A DNA stretch of 64,000 nucleotides, from contig NC_134366.1 of assembly GCF_035582795.1 (NCBI RefSeq), positions 3,516,828 to 3,580,827 of the forward strand, written 5' to 3'. The stretch's first letter is position 1. Every line of letters starts with the position of its first letter. Made by a program: the position numbers and the translations under genes. Below, in pieces: positions 1-13,222 of this stretch. The notes under the pieces were generated by a model. The model worked only from the letters and a program-made list of their open reading frames with translations. It had not been told where the DNA came from and did not search any database. The stretch is from Mycteria americana. Its lineage: Eukaryota > Chordata > Aves > Ciconiiformes > Ciconiidae.

Positions 1-1591
1 ATCTCTTAACATGTACTAATAACCAACTAAGGTTCTTCAGTATCAGTATATTAATGAATGGCTTTGGAGAGCAGTTCTTATTTTAAAAGTGGATTAAGTT
101 GGGGTTATGAGCAAGGTTTGAAAGACAAAAATGAAGCTTTTTATGTTCCATAGTGTTCGATGTTGAATTTGACATTTTGTGGATAAATATATAATTGTTT
201 CCATATATATATGTACTTGCAAAATGTTCCAAATGCAGTTCTGTAGTTTTGGATCTGTGGATGTTTCTAGAGCAGATGTAGTCTCAATAGTACCATCGTT
301 AACTATAATGAGGCAGTAGCTACATACCTTTATAGAAAAAAGTCACACAAGCCTCATTGTAATCCACTGAATAAAGTTTAAAACCAAGAGGCGAATCGGA
401 ATCTTAGTATAGCAAGATTATCCCCCCCTCCCCCCCCAAAAAAAGTGAGTTCAACTTAAGAGAATATTTTCAGCCTTAGCCTAAAAAACAGGTAGTGGAG
501 AGAGTTGTTTTAGTGTGAGTGTTTTCTCTGTGTGCATGTGCAATTTATTTGCGCAAACTAATTTAAGAAGGTTCGATTTGCGTTTCTGAAACTAATTAAC
601 TATACTCCACGGTTTAAAAAGTGGAGTCTACAGTATTTCAGTTAATGAATAATTTTGTTTTATAATTACGATTACTGTGTTGACAGGAAATCAGAATTTG
701 AAAGTCTTGATCAGCTTTTCTGTTTACAGAACAATTGTAGTCCTGCAGAATTGTTTTGTAGTGGCGAATGTATAGGGCGTAGTAGGTCCTTATTGTATTG
801 CTCGTGTGTTAATTATTATTGTGAAGGGATGTGGTCTTAATCGGTTCATAACATAGTTAACGTGCCTTTAACAGTCTCATTTTTCAAAAATGGTAAGTAG
901 CTGTACTCTCACTTCTGTTTTCAACTGCAGTTTAAAAATGCATTTAAAAAGGGTTACAGTGTGGCTGCATTTGACTATAGCTAACGATTAGCCTACACTG
1001 TTAATGTTGTATACTGTTAGACCGCCCAGGTATGGGCTGTTTAACAAGCGTAAAGCACCGTAGCTGTAGAGAGTCACCACAGGTCAAATGTGGTAGGATC
1101 AGATTTTCCTTGTCATGCTCTACAAATGCAACCAGCACGCACTCATATTTCATTTTGCCTTGCTCTGTTTTCTTCATAAAAAAACTCTGGGTCTTCATAT
1201 CAAAATGATTTGGTGCCCATTTCTTTAAATTTGGTTGATTATGGACAGCTTTAGACCTATAAAGACAAAAGTCCTTTCAGAATGCTTCAGTTCTGTTGCT
1301 TTATTATACACCCTTTTATATTTCAGGGTAAAAAACCACTGTATTTTATAAAACAACCACCTGGAGTTGCAGCAGCTCTGTTACGGTCATAATATTTTTA
1401 GCTGCCTAGTGTTTAATTTGGCAACAGTGTACAAATTCTGTAAGTATTGCACTGAATTTTTAGTGTGAATAAGTATAATGCTTCTGGTTTTAGGGACTAA
1501 TTGTATTCACATTTTACTGACTTCAGTGGAAGCAGAGTTAAGGTGTTAGGTCACACATAAGCCAGAAAGGTGTTTTTGTTTTGGAGTTTGA

Positions 1592-1611
1592 TTTTTTTTT
1601 TTTTTTTTTTT
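1592..1611. repeat. Poly(T) run, 20 nt
   Basis: Uninterrupted run of 20 T on the + strand. It could be a simple expansion or the tail of an old retrotransposed sequence on the minus strand; no adjacent element is recognisable. Confidence 0.9.
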
Positions 1612-4600
1612 CTTTTCCCATTTGTGGAGCAATTGGGTAAAATTTAGGTTACTCCCCCGCCACCCCCCATTTGTTGAGATTTAATAGTTCTCTTTTTTTC
1701 TGTTTTGATTTATGCAATTTAAATTTTTAAATGAGGTGAAGAAGGTAGCAGAGTTGTAGCTAGTAATGGTAGCAGTGATACTAGATTGCTCCAGTTTAAG
1801 AAAATGGGATACTTAAGAGTCCCTTCTCAAGTCAATATTATTATTAGGGTGTATGTTTTGATAGTTGGTAGTGAATCTTTAATGCTTTAAAATCCTAGAT
1901 TGATAGTCCAATACAACATAGATTTCAGAATTACGATTATTTCTGTACTCTGTGTAGATAACTGGAGGCTTCTGGTGATTCAACCTTCTTGATTCCCAGA
2001 AGAGAGGCCGGCGTCAGAGTAAGAACTTTTTTTTTTCTAGTTATAGGTTTGGTGGCTCTGCTTTTCTTCTGTATCCACAGGGTCCCTCTGGCAATTAAGT
2101 TAGTCTGATGGTATCTATATAAACTAAAACTAAGAAATTGATATTAGTTTGTCATTGTTTTTATTAGAACAGCATACAGGGAGATTGTCTAGGTTCATGG
2201 TGCTTGTCTAGCTGTGGCCTTTTCAGGAGTGTGTGTAAGACTATTAGTTCCCAAACTACTGCTCTTGTTTTTTTTTCTTTCCAGACTGAATATTCTTTGC
2301 TCTTGGTATTTACCACTGCTACTAATCTTTTTGTCTGTACCTGGATACATGTAATTTGAAAATTATTTGCCTTACATCTTGGAAACTGATGCTCTAGTCT
2401 TCGTAATAAGTCTCTTCTTGTTATTCCTGGTACCTCTTCTCTTTGGTGAAGTAAATGAACAGTAGAAGATGGAGATTATGTGAGTGGGAGGCTTTGTTGA
2501 GGTACTTGCTGGCCATTTAGCCTTTACTGCCTTTTCGGAGAAGCGTGGAGATAATCCAGGATTTTGTGGAAATCTTCCTAGCTTTAGTTCTATGCCCTTT
2601 TCCAGAAGTGACTGTGAGCACAGCTTCCTGGGACTATGTTTGATCTGCTGTCCAGGCCTTCTCCCATTCTGTTTGGGGAAATGAAGAAGGAAAGGGGAGC
2701 TACAAGAAGAAAGGAAACACTGAGCAACAGGAAACCCTACTTCCAGTGGTCAGGATCACTCCTCTCTGTGGCTCCTGTGGTCAGAAGGGTGTGAGCCTGA
2801 GGGGCCAGGAGTCTTTCTTTCCTTAAACTGTGTTTCCCTTTTCTCCATCTGCTGCTCGTAGATGCCGTCAGTGTTCAACTGCTGAGACTTGTGGCAGAGT
2901 TGGCTTGTTCTTGTCCCGCTCTGGTAGCCGTCCTTCCACCCTTGTAGGTTTTAATCATATGGAATCAAGCTGTATACCAGCATGAGGGGCTAGAATAGGG
3001 CTTGGGAACAGCTGGTTCAAACCAACGGGTTGTGGTTCTCCCTCTTGGCTCAAGATCACCACCTCTCACCTCTCAACTGCTGTCTGTAAGGAAAGAGAAT
3101 GAAGTAGAATTTAAGCTCAGCTTTTCTAGACTTAGAAAATGACAAGGAGTACTTAGCATAAAACTTCCATTGAACGGTTGGTTTGTTTTTTTAAATCTGC
3201 TCTTCCTCAAGTGACAGCATTCAGCTTTGTTCACTGTGATATTCTCAGATACACACTCTCTTTATATTAGGTCATAGCTCTAATTCTGTAGGAAGTTGGA
3301 TTTTTTTTTTGTTTAAATGGTGTAAAGATTATGCAACAAACAGACCTTAAGCCTATATGTATTTTTTTAAAAGTTATATTGTTACCTGCTCTGAAAGCTG
3401 TGGGGTTTTTTTGTTTGGTGTGGGGTTTTGGTGGTGGTGTTTGTTCCCCCCTTTCTGTTTGGGAGCTGTGAGGTCAAAATGCTGTATGTTGGAGCAACCC
3501 AAAGCAGTAGGGTTTTGCGTTTTTTGTTTGTATCTTTATTGCTTTGATAGTGTACATGATCTTAGTTGTAAAACTAAATTTTAAATTCTACTTTATGGCC
3601 ACAGTATTCTATAGAGGTGGGTTTTTTTTTTTTTCCTAATAGAGTCATTGAAGTGGAAAAACTTGAGTTCCCAATTATTTAACTCTTCACAGTTGTAGAT
3701 TATATTGAACAAGAACAGGGAATACTGCACACCAGTGAATATGAAAGCAGTTGACTTTGGAATATATATTTTTATTATTATTATTTTAAAATAGCTGCAT
3801 TTGCAATTAGGCTACTGAAGAGATGGGTGTGGTCCTGCTTCCATTGAAGCCAGCAGGTTTAACAGATTTTTGTCTTTAGCTGGCTTTGTTGCTTTACTGG
3901 CATGATATCTTGAGTTAAGCAGGCTCTTTGTAAATACAAGCTTAGTAGTTCACCTTGAACATTTGTTATTAAGAAACTCCAGAAGGATGTGTTCTCAACC
4001 TTTTTTATAAGGTTTCTCACTACACTGACAACTTGGAATTAGAGGGATAATTTTGCTTTCTGTTAAAGCTGAGGAATGTACCTACTGGAGAAACTTTGGC
4101 TGAATTGAATTTGTGGGTTTCTGAGAATTTTGCCCCTTGTTTTATCCTGATCTGCTTCAATGGAAATATAGCCTTAACCATACTAAGACCTTGATTTATT
4201 TCCTGTGCAGTTTATCCATCTCAGTCACCAGCACTTTTTTGTTTTGTAGAACATTAGATAAAGATCAGGCTTTTTTTTTGGTAGATACTTCTTTCTAATC
4301 TGCTTTTTAAAAAAAATAACAATTTTGCCAATCAATTTTATCAGTTACATAGAATGGAAGGTCCTTATTTTTTCTTCATTAGCAATACTGTAATCAAAGG
4401 TGCAAAAAAAAAAAGATGCATTTAATGTATGTAGTCTGTGCTGTTAGAGATTGAAAATGTATCAGGTTAGGAGCAACTTTTAAAAAAAATCGAGGAACTG
4501 GAGCTATAAATCCTCTTGCTTGTTTGCCAAATGAGCTTTAAAATCAAAATTTTTGCATATAGTGTGTAAAAAGCTTGTTAGAGAGAAATAATAAATCAGT

Positions 4601-7600
4601 CAACTTAAAATCATTGCCAGATAAAGATTGCTTTACATTTTTTTTTTTTTTTTACTGTATAAAATACAACCAATTTAAAACTTGTTTATGCACAGTAATA
4701 ACTTAATGAGCATTGTTTTTTCACAGAATTAGGCTATTTCCAATATATATGGGGAAAAATAAGTTTCCTTTTATTTTTTATGACAGATATACAAAGATTA
4801 ATAGTGTCTCTATTTTAATATACTACTTGCTGTCTGAAGTATCTTTTACATGTTTGTTGGTCAAACTCATTTACTTAAAATAGCAAATTTTACACTGCTA
4901 ATGAAATATTACTGAAGGAGGATTTTGTGAGTTGATCCATTCAGTAGGCCCAACAGAAATATGTGAAAGTATAATTTAGCTTAAAAAAAAAAAAGTCAGT
5001 TATACAAGCTTTTAATCATTAATCACTTTAGGCTTATTTAAGTATTTCTGTAAAACAACTGTGGATGTTTGAATGAACGCTGCAAAAATCCTACTTCTAC
5101 CTCTTGTGTAACATTCTTAAAATTATACTTCACAGATCTCTTTGGGATGTCCTTTGGTATTAGAGGGCGTTGGTACACCTTAACTTGTGAATTTCATCTG
5201 CTTTTCCTTTTTTTTTCTGTTAGTCATTTTCTGTGGAACACCAGGATGCCTTGTAGCTGGGGCTAGATTATGTTCACTTGTGTCAAGTAGCTTCAGGCAA
5301 ACTGTGCGCACTAACATGTGGTTTCTATTCAGCAAAAGGTACAACGGTCAGAAGATATTATAAGGTTTGTGTTACGTGTATGGAAGTCTCAGAAATATGA
5401 GAATTCTGTAATAAATCATGGCCAGTGTAATTTTCTAGTATTTTTATGTATGTGATTGGATTTGTTTTATTTAAATAATCAACTGTGTTGTATGTATGTC
5501 CCTAATAAATAGTTACAGCTTCTTGTTTTGTTTAGTTCAACTCGCACTATTTATCAGCTGCTGTTCTCCATGTGTCATGAATTTGGTTTGGGTAATTCTG
5601 CCTTGAAAAGACATGTTATGTGTTCTGCTTTAACACAGTTACAAAAATTAAAATTCTTCATGTTTTATGTGACTGGTTTTATTACTTTAGCAAATTCTGT
5701 GGGAAAAGAACAGGCAGTTTTGGTTGGCGTCCGTTGTGCTTGAGTCTGAGCAGTATCTTTTAATCTGGATGCAAGGTCACACAGAGATGACTTCTGAAAA
5801 TGTAGAATTGCATCAAATAGTTGAAAATAAAGGACAATCTTTAGTAAGTACTTCACAAAGCGTTACTTGGGGGGTGGTGGGAAGTCTTGATGAATTTGAC
5901 ATGTTTCTCAAACTAAATTACTTTACCAAGTGTCACAGATCTGGTTTTGTTGACATAGAGCTTGAAAGCTATAAGCTGGAACAGAACTCCTTTGTGATGA
6001 ATGTCCCAAAAGACTCTGAAAGACAATGTGCTTTTTAAATCACTGATGTGCAGATCTTGATTCCCCTCTCCCTTCCTCAGCGAGATGAATTTAGGCAAAT
6101 CTCAGGTATGTGGCAACTCTTAATATTCTGGAATTGCACAAAGTGTGTCTGTATGTGCACACCAGGTAGGTATAAACAGCCAAAAAATGAAATATACTGT
6201 TGATATATTGTGAACGTTTGCTTTTTTATTTACACTGTCAGCTGTCTTTTATAGGCTTTTGAGGACCCCTTCTATTCTGCATATAATAGCCAGCACTTTA
6301 TATACTTCATTAGCATTGGGGGAGATTCCTCTTGGTAACACACAGCTACGTAGTGCCAGTCTGGCAGGTCGCGTGGGCTGGAATTGCCCTTGTTTGTTCC
6401 ACTAGTAACAACCGGAGCATAAGCTGACTCTCTCTTGTATTGTTGATGGGATTAATCCGATCCTGCATAGTTTGTGAATGTATTACTGGTCGCAAGTCAA
6501 GCATTGCACAGCTAATACAAGAATTCAGCTTGTTTGTCTTGTGGAGTCCAGTGTGAAATTTCAAACCTCGCAGGAGAAAAAATGTTCCTCAGTTTAGAGT
6601 TTAACATTTCTAAGCATTTTCTTTTCTCATGACATGCAGGAAAAAAAATTGATGCAATTGTTTTTCATTAGTGGAAAATTTATTAAAATTTTCATGGTGC
6701 TTTGAATAATTTAAAGATGTAATTTGCAGGCAGGGCATTTCCATATTCAGCTGACCTATACATGTCAAATATCTCAATATGAAGTTACTTGAGCTCTTTT
6801 TCCATAGCTCATTTTTGAAAGAGTTCCTCCCAAATCAACACCCCACAAACATTTTTGGTTCCCTTTTCCCTTCACTCCCATCCCAAACCCACAAGATTTT
6901 GCATTTCCCATATTGTGTCGGTGACCGAGGAAGAACGTACCGAAGCTTTTGTGTGACACTGTGGGGGGTGTGTGTTCTACCTCAGAACTGGAGCAGAAGC
7001 GTTGAGGAGGTTATAGTGGCTCCCAGAGGCATCCACCCCACTGCTCCTCTGGGGGTTCGGGTTGTGCGTGCTCTTTGGTTTAGGAATGATCAAGGGCTGT
7101 CAATTTTGGCAAGCCACAGGAATTTTGGCTACCGAATAGCCTCAGCGCCGTCCCAGCGCTGATATGTTGCAGGATAACGTAAGAACCAAATTTGAAGTCT
7201 TCATATAAAAATGCCTAACGAGGATAACGGAAGCAGATCAGACGTGTGTGTTGGCTTCTCGACTTAAGCTATCTTCATCTACTCTCAGCAGGTTTCTGTT
7301 GTCATCATTTTGGACCCATCTTTTCTAAGTTAATTTTAGGGACACTGCAAGAAGCCCCCTCTTTTTTTTTTAACGTAGAGAAGAGGATTTCCAAAGCACT
7401 GTTATTTAGCAGATCATTAGAGAAACATCCCTCCACTGACTGGTATCTCTGCTTTTATTCAAATACAGCTTGGTTGCTTTGATACTTGTTCCAAAACACC
7501 TGTAATGGAATAGTTGCAACTATTTTAGTGTAACTATGCTGGAAGCTTGCCTGTGAAGATACTTTGGAAAACAGTCACAGCAAAATGTTTTCCTCCTAGC

Positions 7601-7840
7601 CTGTTACCCCCGAATTAGTCTGATAACATTGGTACCTTATGTTGATTTTTAAATAATGTCAATTAGAAGTATTTGAAATACATATTTGTTTGATAGGCTG
7701 ACCTTTGTGAAGTTGTGCAATTTGGTTGTACTGTTCTGATTTGAATAATAGTCCCATATAAAAATGAAAACACTGTTTCCACAGTGCTAACTCATTAAAC
7801 TTACTGAGGAGACCTTTCATTTCTAGCTGATGAATCACGC

Positions 7841-7942
7841 TGTGTATGTGTATATATATATACACACACACACATATATATGTGTGTATATATGTAGTGT
7901 GTATATATATATATAGTGTGTGTGTATATATATATACACACA
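7841..7942. repeat. Compound TA/CA/TG microsatellite
   Basis: About 100 nt of almost uninterrupted alternating pyrimidine-purine: blocks of TA, CA and TG in several orders, partly self-complementary (TG-TA-CA units). Such sequence can adopt Z-DNA or extrude cruciforms and is usually length-polymorphic. Confidence 0.9.
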
Positions 7943-9021
7943 GTTCAAGAGTGTTGGGTTGCAAAAGATGCACAGCCTCAGTAAGTAGTGAATTCAGTTA
8001 AATACTGTTGAATTGGGTTATTTTTCTAAAAGAAGCAGCATTCTTTTGCACTGTTTAAAGAACAGATTTTGCTGGACTGTATTTGTCTGAAAAATAAATG
8101 AAGCTGCAAATAGATTATAAACAAATGTAAACCTGAAATGTTTGTTTCATTTGTTTAGGATGAGTGGGTGAAATGGAGAAGATGGACATCCTAAGTGGAG
8201 AAAAGAAACTTAGCATAAAGATCTCAGTCTAGCTGTTAAAAGGGAAGTAATGATCAATTAAAAAAGTGACAAGTGTTTATATATGGCATCTTAGTTTCCT
8301 CACTAACGTGTTGTCCTAGAAATGGATCTCTCTTACACTGGTGATACAAGGAGTACTACCTTACTAGCTGTTGTAATTTTCTTCCTTGTAGCAGAGCCAT
8401 TGCCTGCCTTCTAAATTTTACTACAGACCACTATTTTATTTAATAAAATTCAGTAATTTCAGACTATATGGCTGCCTGCCAAGTTGTTTCTGCTATTGCT
8501 TGTGGTATAGAATTCGCAGATCCTTGTGGCTTGGGTAAGTCATTCCTAAAGGTAATCTGTAATATGTAACTCAAATGCAGTTTCTCTCCTCACTCCCTGT
8601 GTTTGTGACCTTCTTCGTCTCTGGTGGTGGCTGAAAAATGTCTGTCCCAGCAAACCATTAATGTTGCAGGGTAAAAAAGCTGGAGATCTCTCATAAACTG
8701 CAAACCTGAATGTGAGGTTGGCAGATTTTTTGCTTTTAACATAAAATTTTAATCCACAGCCATGGATTTATTGTTTTGCTTTGGATGGTTTTAAGAAAAT
8801 TTAAAAAATGGCAGTACAATATTTAAGTCGTGTTTATTTTCTTTTCACATATCTGCATACAAATCGGGACCCAGTGTAGTTTCTACTGACTTTCACAACA
8901 GTAATGGGGAGATAAGTGCAAGTAGCAGGATACGTGGGTTCTAATTATAAAATCAGCGTTGAGAAAAACCTGCTTGAATGCTTTGAAACTTGTGTATGGC
9001 TTTGCGAGTGCAAGAGTGCAC

Positions 9022-9039
9022 GTGTGTGTGTGTGTGTGT
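9022..9039. repeat. (GT)9 microsatellite
   Basis: Nine uninterrupted GT units, preceded by CAC-like sequence. Confidence 0.9.
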
Positions 9040-12000
9040 CAGAACAAATGTGAGCAACTGGCTGCAAAGTGACTGACAATCCACAAACGCACCCTAAATC
9101 CACCTTCAGCGTCAATTTTGCGCGCTCTAGCTTCAGATTGCCCAAAGCAAAAGTGTTTTTTCTCCTTTTTCATTTCCTTCTTTACTTGTGTGATTGCATT
9201 AAAGGTCAGGTTTCCTGCTGCCTCTTCAGTCACAGCTGGCTGGTTGTGTGCAGTGAGTAGCCTGTGCAGAGCCGCAGTGCAACACGTGCAATGTGAAGGA
9301 GCTATATGGGCATTCTGATTTACAGAAAGAATTTAGTATGACATAAGCTTTAACTTTGCTGATAAACTGTTGTTTTGAGAAATGTAGATGAGATTCAGAG
9401 CTAGTAGAAGTTGCTTGGTTATATTCTCATCAATAATTAGAAGGTAGAGTGGCTTCTGTAGTTAAGAGTGCGTTTTTGAATCTCATGTAGACTATGCTGC
9501 ATGCATAGTTGTTTAGCTAATCCTCTTCGATAAATCCGTAGCTTGCTGACTCCCAGGACCCATTTCTGATCTCTCTCCCATCTTGCTGTGCTACAGACCT
9601 ATTGAATGAGAGAGAGTTCCTTCTGCTTTTCGTGGGGTGGAGGCTGACTTGTCAGTTCTTGATGTAAATAGGGAAGAACTCGAGATCTACTTGAGTTTAA
9701 GTCAATATAGTTGTATCAATGTGACACTAGAAGCTCATGGTTTATACCCAGTACAGGATGGACTGTAATCACTGAAAGTGAAAAATAAGACTGCTGAAGA
9801 TGTATCAGAACTTTAAACAAAGATGAGTGAGCAATTGGCATAAATGGTTTTAAAGGAGCAATCTAGCTGAATTGGTGGGGTACTGCTTTATTATGTCTGT
9901 GATCCACAAGTCCATTTTCAACAAATATACAACCCGTTGTCATGGAGATTATAATGCAAAAGATGATTTTACGTTATCCTGTCAGATCACCGGCATAGGG
10001 CAATTCACCCTATAGGGCAATTCCATCCAAACCTCAATGTCCAGAAGAACAAATAACTTGGTAAGTAAGAGGGATTAGCCATATGAAGTCACAGGTGTTA
10101 ATGGGGGAAATAAAATCTGTCTTGCTAGTGTCAGGGGTTTTTATCAGAATACTCGAATGAATGGTGCATTTAGATACGGTGGCCACCTGAAAGAAATGAG
10201 GATGGAGGTGTGGCTGGAATTTACTCTGTGCATTTACTCAGGCCCCATAAAGTCTGTATAATAGAGTAAGTTACTACACTTTTCTTACAGATCTCATGCC
10301 CGTGTTCATCCAACATGGTGCACGGACAGCTCTCAGGAATGGTGTTCTTTTATTTGCGCTACTGTTGCTGCCCAGACTGGACAGAGTTAGTGCAGTTTAA
10401 CTGAGACCACTTAAGCTGCGAGTGTATGGTAGTAACAGCTTCTGTTTTCCCTGTGTTCAGCATAGGCATCACTTATCAGTAAGCGAAGTTACATTCTGTT
10501 TTAATCAGAATCACTTCAAAATTCAGTCCAACTATTCAAGTTAGATTTTGAAGACAGTTGCTGGCAGCAATTGTGAAGAAAAGCTGGTCTGTGGATTTAT
10601 AGGTGTGTAAGTGAAGGCTTTCCTGTATGCTTAATCACCTTGTAAATGATTGACCTGGGTTCTGGCTGAGGGGAATTTAAAGACCAAATTCTGCTGTGAT
10701 ATGAAAAGAAATTGCCTTACTAGGATTATAAATCCTTTGTGCAGACACTTTAAGCGTGGCTGCGCATCCTGTTGGGACATAACCACACTAAAGTTCTGTA
10801 AGTGCTGCTGACTACAGCCAAGAGTTGTATAGCTATCTATCACTAGATAACTTGCAAAAAATTTGCCTCGAAGTTTAAGGAAACAGTTAAGGTACAAGAG
10901 CCAAGCTTACGTTCCTGTGGAGATCAAAGGACACGCAGTCACCCCCCGTTATTTGAGAAGTGACTGCAGGAGCCTGTAAATCCAATGACACCTGTCCCTG
11001 TTCGCCAGGGAGAAGGATGAATACGCTCTCCATGCGTTTTAGCATTTAATGCAGGAAGATTAAACTTGATCATCTTCCTTCTTAATTTTTATAAGTTGTG
11101 CGATGTTAATGACATTACTATTACAATACAGTTATGTTCTTATAACCTACCTATGATTGAAATATGAAGTATTGCCACTGTTTACCTTGTAAATGAAATT
11201 GCTCTTATAATAGGTCCCTTTCAGAAGAGCAGACTTGAATAAAAACTTGGTGCTTGCTCCTTCCTTCTTTCCTGAGGGACTTTTGCATGCCTTCCAGAGG
11301 ATAATGAAAAAAAAAAAAAAGCCCAATTCTTTATAATTTCAAAGAATTTTAAAAGTAATTTAAGGTATTTTTAATACAACTAAAATAATTAAGATAGCTT
11401 TTTTAAAAAAAAAAAATAACCTGATTGTCACCCTCTGATCTAAATCTTCCCTTACCTATCGACTGGTATGTTTATAACCACTTCTCTTAATTCAGAGCTG
11501 AGAACACCACATCGCTTTCAGATTCAGCCTTTGACACAGGCATTGATCATGACTGGATTGTACACAGATAGCTTGATAATAGGGGTGTTGGAAGAAATCA
11601 GAGGTTAGACATCAGTAGTAGCTTCTCCAGCATGTCCAAAATAAGTAATAAGGCATGCACTCAATTAGGTAATCCCTGGAAAGTAGAAGTCGCCTCACCC
11701 AATAATAACGTAGTCATGAAAGTTTTATTTTTGAGTAAAATATTCATTGCCATTTATCACAGGGCGGTGTATTAACAAGAAGGAATATGCTGTCTCTGCC
11801 ACTACAAGCTCTGCTTCTGATGAAGTACAAGAGGTGGATGAACTGGAGAGGCAGAAGAAAGGCTGAGGTGAGACTCAAGCATATTTCTCAGGCACTTGCC
11901 TGTCCGCAGCCAGACAGGGGTGATCTGTAGGCACGGGGATGAGCTGAGTCATTGGGCAAGGTCTGGAGAGGGCTTGGGATGAGAAACAGAGACAATTTTA

Positions 12001-13027
12001 TCAATGCTGACACCTCTTCCTAAATGGAAACCACCACCAAGGAAGAGATTTGCACATATGACTAGCTTAGAGCGTCTGTCTAATCCCATTGACATCAGTG
12101 GTACTACTTAAGCACTTAAAAATAGACATTACTTTTGGGTAACTTTCTGATACAGAATAAACTTGTGTAAAAGACATTCCGTAAGGCAAATCGGCTTCTA
12201 ACTTCTTCTGATGTCCTACTATTGTCTGAATATTTACGTACAAAAGGTTCTGACTTGCTTCTCCCTGGTCTCTTCAGTTGACTGTGTGTGATCCGAGATA
12301 TTTGCATATTAAGATTTTCACCACTCGGCAAAGAAGTTATTCACAAACAAATGGTACTTACATCAGGAATAAATCCGAACATATCCAGTGCAGTACCTTT
12401 TAACCTTGCTATAAAACCTTGCTGGGTAGTAAGGCTATAGCTGGCAAACTACTGATGCGTGGTGATACAAAGCCTACCATGAAAATGCTTCTGGATCTAA
12501 ACCTTCAGGAAAATGGTGGTTGCTCAGGGAGCAATGCTCCTTGTTGCAAAAACCCTGCGCTTCAGGAATGCACGTGTTTTCAGAAAGGATGGAATATTTA
12601 AAGATGTGAAGTTGTGACAGAAAGGAAGGGATGGAAAAGAAGAAATGCAAATAAAAACCCATGGGAGGCATGGTGAGAGCTTAAAGGGAATGCAAGAATT
12701 TTTTAAAAACAGTTCTATTAAAAAAAGTGACTGCTTTCTACAAAGAGTTTATTTAGCTATGGCAATTGCACTGCCCTCAGTGCAGAAGAAGAAGTAAAAA
12801 GTAAAAAGAAGTGTCTGCTTCTAGCAGCATGATTTTTTTTTTTTTCTTCATGTAGAGAATAAATCCATGGAGAAACTAGTGAAGCCTAATTCTCAGGGGT
12901 TTTTTTATTCCCTTTAAATCAAAGACGACCCATATAATATTCAAGAAGTACTAGACAGCTTTCACAGACAGATTTAAAGGGGAAATCTCCAAGAAACGTA
13001 TTCTAAGAGAAGAGCTGATCTGCTCAT

Positions 13028-13222
13028 AGGATCATAACATAAAATAACTAAGATTTTAAGGGACTTCTGAAGTATCTACTCCTACCCCTGCTCAAAGCAG
13101 GGCCAGTTTCACAGCTCAGAGCCTTGTCCACTCAAATTCTGCCTGTCTCCGTAGGTGGACCTCCCACTCTCTGGGTACATGTTCCAGTGCCGCACCACCC
13201 TCACAAGGAACTTTTTCCCCCC
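13028..13222 (-). mobile_element. Old CR1 LINE 3' fragment
   Basis: Read on the minus strand, this resembles the 3' end of CR1. The + strand shows the reverse complement of the usual tail region: a stretch like 'ctgctcaaagcagggccag', then 'agagccttgtcca', then 'tgttccagtgc' and 'caccctcacaa'. The copy is diverged and lacks clear terminal ATTCTGTG repeats, so it is older than the CR1 copies at 23.4 and 58.4 kb. Edges are approximate. Confidence 0.7.

Larger units (their letters stand above)
1..8500. other. AT-rich stretch without a recognisable gene
   Basis: No open frame here looks like a known protein and none is long. The + strand is rich in T runs, the longest being 20 T at 1592-1611, with others near 3301, 3620 and 4640. 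AATAAA occurs at 370-375, 5504-5509 and 8442-8447. The one at 5504 has TGTA elements just upstream and a GT-rich stretch just downstream, as a used poly(A) site would. The stretch may therefore be a long 3' UTR or the flank of an upstream + strand gene, but no coding exon is present to name it. A TA/CA repeat lies at 7841-7942. Confidence 0.4.

Noticed and set aside
5724..7162. Two longish + strand frames (104 and 127 codons)
   Set aside because: No recognisable domain, no splice context that builds a gene, and amino-acid composition typical of random AT-rich sequence.
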